Assembly: GCA_041940025.1 (NCBI GenBank)
Contig: JBGTSY010000002.1
Location: forward strand, 310,001 to 374,000
Direction of reading: 5' to 3'
From: UBA5859 sp041940025
Lineage (GTDB): Bacteria; Pseudomonadota; Gammaproteobacteria; UBA5859
Length of the DNA stretch: 64,000 nucleotides
A program made the translations under genes and the position numbers. Of the stretch, positions 26,835 through 34,594 are shown piece after piece (within the stretch, counting starts at the first letter, position 1; each line of letters opens with the position of its first letter). Under the pieces are notes generated by a model that did not search any database, was not told the DNA's origin, and worked only from the letters and a program-made list of their open reading frames with translations.

Positions 26835-28022
26835 TTATGTTTTAAATATAGTGGTCAATCTTGCTATCGCTTCTTGTAACAGTTCAAGACTGGTGGCGAA
26901 GGAGACACGCATATGGTTGTCAGTGCCAAATGCAGAACCTGGCACCAAAGCGACTTGGCATTTATCCAAAAGGTAATCGGCAAGCGCCAGATCATCGTTT
27001 ACCCCGGGCAAGGAGGCGATGGCCGCTGAAAAATCAGGAAATAGATAAAAGGCGCCGGATCCAGGATAGCAGTGTACGCCCGGCAAAGCGTTGAGGGCCT
27101 CTACTAAATAATCGTGACGCTGCTTGAACGCGGCGCACCATTCAGTGAGAAAACTTTGATCACCACTTAGCGCGGCCATTGCCGCCATTTGGGAAACTGC
27201 AGCAGGGTTAGAGGTGCATTGGGATTGCACCTTCTTCATTGCCTTGATTAGGGGGGCAGGCGCGGCAGCATATCCGATACGCCATCCTGTCATGGCATAG
27301 GATTTACTGACGCCATTGAGTACGATGATCCTGTCTATCAGGTGAGGGCAAGCATTGGCTATATTCTTAAAGGGTGCCTCACTCCAGATGATCTTCTCGT
27401 AAATATCATCTGTGGCAATGAGTACCTGAGGATGTTTGGCCAGCACCTCTCCCAAATCTTTAAGATCTGATTCTGAGTAAACCACGCCAGTAGGATTGCT
27501 AGGGCTATTGAGCACCAGCAGCTTGGTTTTTGCTGTAATTGCGGCCTCTAGCTGTTCTGGTGTGATTTTGAAGCCGTTGGAGATGCCGGTATTTAATATC
27601 ACCGGGTTCGCATCTGCCAGTAAGCAAATATCTGGGTAGGAAACCCAGTAGGGAGAAGCAATAATGACCTCATCTCCCTTATCGAGCAATGCTTGGGCGA
27701 GATTGTAAAATGAATGTTTGCCGCCGCAAGAGACTAGAATGTTTTCGTGGGAATAGGTTAAATTATTTTCTCTTTGCAATTTATCACAAATGGTTTCGCG
27801 CAACTGGGGCAAACCCGCTACATCTGTGTAGCGTGTATATCCGTCTTGCAGCGCTTTAATTCCAGCGTCTTTAATAAATTGTGGTGTGTCGAAGTCTGGT
27901 TCACCTGCGGCGAGGCTGACAATGTCCACGCCCTGAGCTTTTAATTGAGCGGACTTGGCGCTCATGGCCAGAGTTGGGGAAGGCTTGATTTTTTCAACGC
28001 GCTGGGAAATTTTGATGCTCAA
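26835..28022 (-). CDS. aspC: Class I PLP aminotransferase (aspartate aminotransferase-type)
   Basis: About 395 residues. The PLP lysine is in NGVSKSYAMTGWRIGY (Lys240 from the start used), with SPSNPTG and the Arg of RVSFATS near the end. The class is Ib (AspB/AatA-type), which transfers the amino group of aspartate to 2-oxoglutarate. The start is taken as TTG at 28022 because AAGGTG lies at the right distance and relatives begin at MSIKISQRV; a GTG at 28031 is also possible. Divergent from uvrB. The symbol follows common usage for this class. Confidence 0.87.
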   Translation of the reverse strand: MSIKISQRVEKIKPSPTLAMSAKSAQLKAQGVDIVSLAAGEPDFDTPQFIKDAGIKALQDGYTRYTDVAGLPQLRETICDKLQRENNLTYSHENILVSCGGKHSFYNLAQALLDKGDEVIIASPYWVSYPDICLLADANPVILNTGISNGFKITPEQLEAAITAKTKLLVLNSPSNPTGVVYSESDLKDLGEVLAKHPQVLIATDDIYEKIIWSEAPFKNIANACPHLIDRIIVLNGVSKSYAMTGWRIGYAAAPAPLIKAMKKVQSQCTSNPAAVSQMAAMAALSGDQSFLTEWCAAFKQRHDYLVEALNALPGVHCYPGSGAFYLFPDFSAAIASLPGVNDDLALADYLLDKCQVALVPGSAFGTDNHMRVSFATSLELLQEAIARLTTIFKT

Positions 28023-28087
28023 TGTGCTCACCTTGGATAGAGTGTCCGTTACTATTTATGCCATAATGGCAACAGAATTAAATTACT

Positions 28088-30094
28088 ATGACTAAACCAT
28101 TTCAGCTCGTCACGACCTTTCAGCCCTCCGGCGATCAGCCAGAGGCGATAAAATCTTTGGTTGCCGGCCTTGAGAGCGGCGAAGCCTATCAAATTTTACT
28201 CGGTGTCACCGGCTCAGGTAAAACATTTACTATCGCCAATGTCATCCAACAGACGCAACGCCCCACCTTGGTGTTGGCACCCAATAAAACGTTAGCTGCA
28301 CAGCTCTACTCGGAGATGCGAGAATTTTTCCCCCACAATGCGGTGGAATATTTCGTCTCCTACTATGATTACTACCAGCCTGAAGCTTATGTGCCCTCAA
28401 CGGATACCTATATCGAAAAAGACGCCTCTATCAATGAATACATCGAACAGATGCGGTTATCGGCAACCAAAGCCATGTTGGAACGCAGGGATACCATCAT
28501 TGTTGCCAGCGTCTCATCCATCTATGGTCTAGGGGATCCCAAGTCCTATTTGAAAATGGTGGTTCATTTGACCCGGGGCCATACATTAAATCAGCGCGAT
28601 CTATTGCGCCGATTGGCAGAGCTACAATATACCAGAAACGAATTAGAGCTTCGTCGAGGCAGTTACCGCGTTCGCGGCGAGATTATAGATGTTTTTCCTG
28701 CGGAAGCCGAGCGCGATGCAGTGAGAATCGAGCTGTTTGACAATGAAATTGAATCCATCAAGATATTTGATCCCTTAACGGGCAAAGTTGCGCGTGAGGT
28801 ACCGCGTCTCACTATTTTTCCAAAATCTCACTACGTCACGCCGCGGCAAACTTTGTTGGATGCATTGGATGAGATCCGCGTGGAGTTAAAAGCCCGTCTG
28901 CAGCAACTTGAGGAAGAAAACCGTCTCGTTGAGCATCAGCGCTTAGCGCAAAGAACTCAGTACGATTTGGAGATGATACAGGAGCTCGGTTATTGCACCG
29001 GTATCGAAAACTATTCTCGTTATCTATCCGGTCGGGCGCCGGGACAGCCCCCCCCCACGCTGTTTGATTATTTGCCCGATGATGCCTTGTTGGTTATTGA
29101 CGAATCTCATGTCACCGTGCCGCAACTTGGCGCTATGTATAAAGGGGACAGGGCGCGCAAAGAGAATTTGGTGCAGTTCGGTTTTCGATTGCCTTCTGCT
29201 TTGGATAATCGGCCACTCAAATTTGAAGAGTTAGAGCAGATCGCACCGCAATCCATTTTTGTCTCTGCGACGCCAGGTCCCTATGAACGGGAGCAGGGTA
29301 GTTCGGTCGTGGAGCAGGTTGTACGACCAACGGGATTACTGGATCCCATGGTAGAGGTACGACCAGCAATCACTCAGGTGGACGATCTGTTCGAACAGGC
29401 TCAATCGTGCATTGCCCGTGGAGAGAGAGTGTTGGTGACCACATTGACCAAACGCATGGCTGAAGACTTGACCGACTATCTGGCGGAACATGGTCTGGCT
29501 GTGCGCTACCTGCATTCTGATATCGACACCGTAGAGCGGGTGGAAATCATTCGGGATTTGCGTCTAGGTGAATTTGACGTGTTGGTTGGAATCAATTTGT
29601 TACGGGAAGGTCTGGATATGCCAGAGGTCTCCTTAGTTGCTATCCTGGACGCGGATAAGGAAGGGTTCCTGCGATCTGAGCGATCTTTGATTCAAACCAT
29701 CGGTCGGGCGGCGAGGAATTTACATGGTAAGGCGATACTGTATGCTGACAAAATAACCGATTCAATGCAGCGCGCGATAGACGAAACCGATCGTCGGCGG
29801 GACAAACAACAGGCGCATAATCTCAAAAACAACATTACGCCCATAGGTGTCAAGAAAGCGGTACAACAGATTATCGATACCGGGCAAAGAGTCACCGCTT
29901 GGGACACGGCGAAGAATCGGGTTGCTGAAGATAAGGCTTCCTATCAGTTGATGACATCCGAGGCGCTGCTGAAAGACATTCAACAGAAAGAGCAGAGAAT
30001 GTTGAAACATGCCCAAGATTTGGAATTTGAACAAGCGGCGAAGCTCCGGGATGAGATCCAAAACCTGCGGGAAAGGTTGATGACTACCGCATAA
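28088..30094 (+). CDS. uvrB: Excinuclease ABC subunit B
   Basis: 668 residues, the usual length. Walker A GVTGSGKT at 39-46, the beta-hairpin region (SYYDYYQPEAYVPSTDTYIE), VVDESH-type box (VIDESHVTVPQL), helicase motifs in the second RecA domain (IQTIGRAARN) and a C-terminal UVR domain (EFEQAAKLRDEIQNLRE). UvrB verifies damaged DNA in nucleotide excision repair with UvrA and UvrC, which are not in the window. Divergent from the aminotransferase, followed by tRNA-Val. Confidence 0.98.
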   Translation: MTKPFQLVTTFQPSGDQPEAIKSLVAGLESGEAYQILLGVTGSGKTFTIANVIQQTQRPTLVLAPNKTLAAQLYSEMREFFPHNAVEYFVSYYDYYQPEAYVPSTDTYIEKDASINEYIEQMRLSATKAMLERRDTIIVASVSSIYGLGDPKSYLKMVVHLTRGHTLNQRDLLRRLAELQYTRNELELRRGSYRVRGEIIDVFPAEAERDAVRIELFDNEIESIKIFDPLTGKVAREVPRLTIFPKSHYVTPRQTLLDALDEIRVELKARLQQLEEENRLVEHQRLAQRTQYDLEMIQELGYCTGIENYSRYLSGRAPGQPPPTLFDYLPDDALLVIDESHVTVPQLGAMYKGDRARKENLVQFGFRLPSALDNRPLKFEELEQIAPQSIFVSATPGPYEREQGSSVVEQVVRPTGLLDPMVEVRPAITQVDDLFEQAQSCIARGERVLVTTLTKRMAEDLTDYLAEHGLAVRYLHSDIDTVERVEIIRDLRLGEFDVLVGINLLREGLDMPEVSLVAILDADKEGFLRSERSLIQTIGRAARNLHGKAILYADKITDSMQRAIDETDRRRDKQQAHNLKNNITPIGVKKAVQQIIDTGQRVTAWDTAKNRVAEDKASYQLMTSEALLKDIQQKEQRMLKHAQDLEFEQAAKLRDEIQNLRERLMTTA

Positions 30095-30163
30095 TTAAGG
30101 GCGACAAGTCATTGTTTTATTGCGGTGCTTTTGTACAGTATGCTATCTTGTGCAGGCATCTAT

Positions 30164-30238
30164 AGGCGCGTAGCTCAGTGGTAGAGCACTACCTTGACAT
30201 GGTAGTGGTCGGTGGTTCGATCCCACTCGCGCCTACCA
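30164..30238 (+). tRNA. tRNA-Val (GAC), CCA encoded
   Basis: Acceptor AGGCGCG pairs with CGCGCCT, followed by A and CCA at 30236-30238. D-arm TAGCTCAGTGGTAGAGC, anticodon GAC at 30196-30198 and T-arm GGTTCGATCC are clear. It lies between uvrB and thrS. Confidence 0.96.
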
Positions 30239-30410
30239 TTTAGTGCTGCGCCCCAAGCCATTGGTATCATCTCATGCGAGTGATTGTGCGCAGATTAGAG
30301 GATCCCAGTTGGGATAGCTAATTAAAGGAATGAAGCTTGCTTGAGCAGGCCAGGCGTTTCAAGATTTCAACGGATACTATTTCCAGATCCAACCCGCGTT
30401 AGAGGATCCC

Positions 30411-32324
30411 ATGCTCACAATTCGATTGCCAGATGGCAGCGAAAAACAATTCGATCATCCCGTGACTGTGCTGCAAGTGGCTGAAGCCATTGGCCCTGGA
30501 TTAGCGCAGGCTGCTCTGGCTGGAGTTTTGAATGGTCAAAGTGTGGATCTCTCGCATGTCATCGATAGGGATGCTTCTCTCTCGCTCCTCACCGGTCGTG
30601 ATGCGGCGGGACTAGAAATTATCCGTCATTCCACCGCGCATCTTTTAGCCCATGCGGTGAAACAGCTTTTTCCTACTGCACAAGTGACCATCGGGCCCGT
30701 GATTGAAGATGGTTTTTATTACGATTTTGCTTTTGAACGCAGTTTCACGCCTGACGATCTCAAGGCCATTGAAAAACGCATGCAAGAGTTAGCCAAAGCC
30801 AAAATCCCGGTGGTGCGACAAACCATGGCGCGCGACGAGGCAGTGAATTTTTTTCGACAGCAGGGTGAGGAGTACAAGGCAGAGATCATTGCCGCTATCC
30901 CTCCAGGGGAGGAGATAGGTCTTTATCAACAGGAGGACTTCATCGATCTTTGTCGTGGACCTCATGTTCCCCATACTGGCCATTTAAAGGCGTTTAAACT
31001 AACTAAATTGGCGGGTGCCTATTGGCGCGGGGACAGTAGCAATGAAATGCTGCAACGAGTGTATGGTACTGCCTGGGCGGATAAAAAAGCGCTCAAGCAG
31101 TATTTGGCGCGCATTGAAGAGGCGGAAAAACGAGATCACCGTAAGTTAGCCAAGGCGATGGATTTGTTCCATACGCAAGAAGAGGCACCAGGCATGGTGT
31201 TCTGGCATGACCGAGGTTGGCGGCTCTACACCACGGTGGAGCACTATATTCGCGATAAATTGCGCCAACATGGCTACCAGGAGGTAAAAACGCCGCAAAT
31301 AGTGGATCGCAGTTTGTGGGAAAAGTCCGGTCATTGGGACAAATTCGGTGATGCGATGTTTACGACGCACTCAGAAAATCGGGATTATGCGGTGAAGCCG
31401 ATGAATTGTCCCTGCCATGTGCAGATTTTCAATCAGGGGTTAAAAAGCCACCGGGACTTGCCGCTCAGAATGGCGGAGTTCGGCTCCTGTCATCGCAATG
31501 AACCTTCCGGCACTCTGCACGGATTGATGCGTGTACGCCATTTTGTGCAGGATGACGCCCACATATTCTGTACTGAAGCACAGATCCAGTCTGAGGTCAT
31601 TGCCTTTATCGATCTGCTCTATGAGGTATACGAAGATTTCGGTTTTACTGACATTTTGGTCAAACTCTCCACCCGTCCTGAGCTTAGGGTCGGTTCCGAC
31701 GAAAGTTGGGATCGTGCAGAGTCTGCTCTAGAAGAAGCCTTAAATACCAAAGGCTTAGAGTGGGAATTGCAACCTGGAGAAGGGGCGTTTTACGGGCCAA
31801 AAATTGAATTTTCCCTTAGAGATTGTCTCGACAGAGTCTGGCAATGTGGCACCATCCAGGTGGATTTTTCCATGCCAGGCAGATTGGGTGCCCACTATGT
31901 GGCGGAGGACAGTTCCCGCCAAGTGCCGGTGATGTTGCATCGGGCAATTTTAGGTTCATTAGAAAGATTCATCGGCGTATTAATTGAACACTATGCCGGA
32001 GAATTGCCGATATGGTTGGCACCCACACAGTTTGCGCTCTTGACTATTACCGATCGACAGAATTCTTTCGCCACAGAGGTCGACGCGCGCTTGAGAAATC
32101 AGGGGCTTCGAGGTGTTTTGGACTTGAGAAACGAGAAGATCGGCTTTAAGATCCGCGAGCACACCTTAGCAAAGGTTCCATATCTATTGGTCATTGGGGA
32201 TCGAGAGATGGCAAATCAGTCGGTTGCGGTGAGAAAACGCGACGGCAAAGATTTGGGCACGCTCTCCGTTGATGATGTTATCGAGCAGTTAGTTCATTTG
32301 GTACATACCAAGACCATAGAGTAA
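30411..32324 (+). CDS. thrS: Threonyl-tRNA synthetase
   Basis: 637 residues. N-terminal TGS domain (about 1-60), the second additional (editing) domain with HSTAHLLAHA, the class II core with the zinc Cys in MNCPCHVQIF, and the C-terminal anticodon domain (about 540-637). It charges tRNA-Thr. An AGAGGATCCC sequence immediately precedes the ATG. The 170-base leader after tRNA-Val could hold a translational operator, as in E. coli, but no tRNA-like fold was traced. First gene of the translation block. Confidence 0.97.
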   Translation: MLTIRLPDGSEKQFDHPVTVLQVAEAIGPGLAQAALAGVLNGQSVDLSHVIDRDASLSLLTGRDAAGLEIIRHSTAHLLAHAVKQLFPTAQVTIGPVIEDGFYYDFAFERSFTPDDLKAIEKRMQELAKAKIPVVRQTMARDEAVNFFRQQGEEYKAEIIAAIPPGEEIGLYQQEDFIDLCRGPHVPHTGHLKAFKLTKLAGAYWRGDSSNEMLQRVYGTAWADKKALKQYLARIEEAEKRDHRKLAKAMDLFHTQEEAPGMVFWHDRGWRLYTTVEHYIRDKLRQHGYQEVKTPQIVDRSLWEKSGHWDKFGDAMFTTHSENRDYAVKPMNCPCHVQIFNQGLKSHRDLPLRMAEFGSCHRNEPSGTLHGLMRVRHFVQDDAHIFCTEAQIQSEVIAFIDLLYEVYEDFGFTDILVKLSTRPELRVGSDESWDRAESALEEALNTKGLEWELQPGEGAFYGPKIEFSLRDCLDRVWQCGTIQVDFSMPGRLGAHYVAEDSSRQVPVMLHRAILGSLERFIGVLIEHYAGELPIWLAPTQFALLTITDRQNSFATEVDARLRNQGLRGVLDLRNEKIGFKIREHTLAKVPYLLVIGDREMANQSVAVRKRDGKDLGTLSVDDVIEQLVHLVHTKTIE

Positions 32325-32340
32325 TTAGGAGGAAGAACGT

Positions 32341-32856
32341 ATTAATTCGAAAAATCGCGCGCTTATTAATGAAGAGATAACCAGCCCTCAGATAAGGCTC
32401 ATTGATCATGAGGGTGAACAGGTAGGTGTAGTGAGTACCAGCAAAGGTTTAGAGTTAGCCAAGTCTGTCAGTATGGATTTAGTGGAAATTGCACCCAACT
32501 CTGAGCCCCCGGTCTGTAAAATCATGGACCACGGGAAATACCTGTTTGAAAAAAGTAAGAAGCGCCAACAGTCGCGAAAGAAACAGAAGCAAGTTCAAGT
32601 TAAAGAGATGAAGTTTCGTCCTGCTACCGAGGAAGGCGATTACCAGGTAAAATTAAGAAACTTGAAACGATTCTTAAATGATGGTGACCGAGCTAAAGTG
32701 ACCATGCGATTTCGTGGTAGAGAGATTGCTCATCAGGATTTGGGTATCAAAGTGCTGGAGCGAATCGAAGAGGATTTGGCTGAAATCAGTGTGGTCGAAC
32801 AGCAGCCAAAGAAAGAGGGACGTCAACTAGTGATGGTGTTGGCACCGAAGAAGTAA
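32341..32856 (+). CDS. infC: Translation initiation factor IF-3, ATT start
   Basis: 171 residues. The frame continues upstream of the first ATG-like codons to an ATT at 32341, 8 bases after a perfect AGGAGG, and the added residues (NSKNRALINEEITSPQIRLID) match the IF-3 N-terminus. IF-3 of E. coli also starts at ATT, which lets IF-3 repress its own translation; conservation here implies the same control. IF-3 binds the 30S subunit and proofreads the initiation codon. It lies 16 bases after thrS and is followed by rpmI. Confidence 0.96.
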   Translation: MNSKNRALINEEITSPQIRLIDHEGEQVGVVSTSKGLELAKSVSMDLVEIAPNSEPPVCKIMDHGKYLFEKSKKRQQSRKKQKQVQVKEMKFRPATEEGDYQVKLRNLKRFLNDGDRAKVTMRFRGREIAHQDLGIKVLERIEEDLAEISVVEQQPKKEGRQLVMVLAPKK

Positions 32857-32904
32857 CGACAGATTGATAGATTAAATAATTGTAAGTAACAGAGGTAAGT
32901 ATCA

Positions 32905-33099
32905 GTGCCGAAATTAAAAAGTAATCGTGGTGCAGCGAAGAGATTTAAAAAATCTGCTTCTGGTGGATTTAAAAGAAGTCGGGCGTATGTCAATCACATT
33001 CTCACTAAAAAATCCACGAAACGTAAAAGACAATTGCGGCATGGAACCATGGTAGCGGATGCAGATGCACCTGCTATTAGAAAAATGATCCAACTTTAG
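32905..33099 (+). CDS. rpmI: 50S ribosomal protein L35
   Basis: 64 residues, full length and very basic (starts PKLKSNRGAAKRFKKS). The start is GTG with a GAGGT ribosome site. The gene lies between infC and rplT, the standard order, so L20-mediated feedback on this pair is likely as in other gammaproteobacteria. Confidence 0.97.
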   Translation: MPKLKSNRGAAKRFKKSASGGFKRSRAYVNHILTKKSTKRKRQLRHGTMVADADAPAIRKMIQL

Positions 33100-33109
33100 G
33101 AAATCGACA

Positions 33110-33469
33110 ATGGCACGAGTAAAAAGGGGTGTGGTCGCCCGACGCAGACACAAAAATGTGTTGAAACAGGCCAAAGGATATCAAGGTGCTCGAAGTCGAG
33201 TCTATCGAGTGGCCAACCAAGCGGTCATCAAAGCGGGACAGTACGCCTACCGCGATAGACGTCAACGAAAAAGACAATTTCGTCGTCTTTGGATCACCAG
33301 AATTAACGCGGCGGCTCGGCAATGCGGACTCTCCTATAGCCGATTTATGCACGGGCTAAAGTTGGATTCGATTGAATTAGATCGCAAGGTGTTAGCAGAC
33401 TTAGCGGTTTATGATAAAACAACGTTCTCTGCGTTAGCAGAAAAAGCTAAAGCACGATTGAACGCTTAA
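33110..33469 (+). CDS. rplT: 50S ribosomal protein L20
   Basis: 119 residues starting MARVKRGVVARRRHKN, the L20 signature. L20 binds 23S rRNA early in 50S assembly and represses its own operon. Ten bases separate it from rpmI. A terminator-like hairpin lies between it and pheS. Confidence 0.97.
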   Translation: MARVKRGVVARRRHKNVLKQAKGYQGARSRVYRVANQAVIKAGQYAYRDRRQRKRQFRRLWITRINAAARQCGLSYSRFMHGLKLDSIELDRKVLADLAVYDKTTFSALAEKAKARLNA

Positions 33470-33519
33470 TATTTTTCCTGCTGTGATAGGCGGGAAATCA
33501 ATTCGTTTCTAACTGAAGA

Positions 33520-33548
33520 GGGGAAGGCGGCTAGCCTTTCCCTTTTTT
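33520..33548 (+). terminator. Terminator/attenuator between rplT and pheS
   Basis: GGGGAAGGC, loop GGCTA, GCCTTTCCC (one G-T pair), then six T. This is a good intrinsic terminator 12 bases before pheS. In E. coli this site is the Phe-controlled attenuator; here no Phe-rich leader peptide was found, so the control may differ. A GGGAAA at 33492-33497 could compete with the stem. Confidence 0.75.
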
Positions 33549-33560
33549 GTTGAGGGATCC

Positions 33561-34583
33561 ATGATGCAACAGACTGAGCAGATTGAATCTGACGCTGTCA
33601 CAGCAGTCAATAACAGTACTAGCCTAGATGAGTTGGAAGCCATACGGGTTCAGTATCTGGGTAAAAAAGGGGTGCTGACACAACTGTTAAAACAGTTAGG
33701 ACAATTGGACGTCGGCATTCGCCGTAGCGCCGGCCAGCAAATCAATCTAGCTAAAAAGAAAGTACAAACTTCAATTGAGCAACGACGTGAAGAGTTGCAA
33801 GCCGCCCAATTGTTAGAAAAGCTGCAACAGGAGAAAATTGATGTCACCCTTCCAGGGCGGCGCCAGTCTAGCGGTAATCTACACCCGATCACGCAAACCA
33901 TGACGGCCATTTTAGATCTGTTTTCTGCCATGGGATTTGACGTGGCCGCCGGCCCAGAGGTGGAAGACGACTACCATAATTTTGAAGCGCTGAATATTCC
34001 CAAACATCATCCCGCACGAGCGATGCAGGACACATTTTACATCGCCGATGGGCATGTATTGCGGACCCATACTTCGCCAGTACAAATTCGTACCATGGAG
34101 CAGCAAGCGCCGCCCATTAAAGTGTTGGCGCCTGGAAGAGTCTATCGATGCGATTCCGATCTCACTCACACACCTATGTTTCATCAGGTGGAAGGATTGC
34201 TGGTGGATGAGTCCGTGACCTTTGCGGATTTAAAAGGAGTGATAATCGAATTTTTATCACAATTTTTCGGGCAACACTTAGCAGTTCGTTTTCGACCGTC
34301 TTATTTTCCGTTCACAGAGCCTTCTGCAGAGGTGGATATTGCCTGCGTGAAATGTCAGGGAAAAGGCTGCCGTATCTGTAGTCATACAGGATGGTTAGAG
34401 GTGCTCGGTTGTGGCATGGTGCATCCGAATGTGTTTCGACATGTGAATATCGATTCTGAGAAGTACACGGGGTTTGCCTTCGGATTAGGCGTAGAAAGGC
34501 TCGCCATGTTGCGATATGAGGTGCCCGATTTACGCATGTTTTTTGAAAACGATATTCGATTTTTATCACAATTTAAACAATAA
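33561..34583 (+). CDS. pheS: Phenylalanyl-tRNA synthetase alpha subunit
   Basis: 340 residues. N-terminal coiled coil (about 1-90), then the class II catalytic core with motif-2 region (THTPMFHQVEGL) and motif 3 (GFAFGLGVERLAML). The alpha subunit holds the active site of the alpha2-beta2 enzyme. GAGGGATCC directly precedes the ATG. Next gene is pheT, 11 bases away. Confidence 0.97.
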   Translation: MMQQTEQIESDAVTAVNNSTSLDELEAIRVQYLGKKGVLTQLLKQLGQLDVGIRRSAGQQINLAKKKVQTSIEQRREELQAAQLLEKLQQEKIDVTLPGRRQSSGNLHPITQTMTAILDLFSAMGFDVAAGPEVEDDYHNFEALNIPKHHPARAMQDTFYIADGHVLRTHTSPVQIRTMEQQAPPIKVLAPGRVYRCDSDLTHTPMFHQVEGLLVDESVTFADLKGVIIEFLSQFFGQHLAVRFRPSYFPFTEPSAEVDIACVKCQGKGCRICSHTGWLEVLGCGMVHPNVFRHVNIDSEKYTGFAFGLGVERLAMLRYEVPDLRMFFENDIRFLSQFKQ

Positions 34584-34594
34584 AGAGTGGATCC

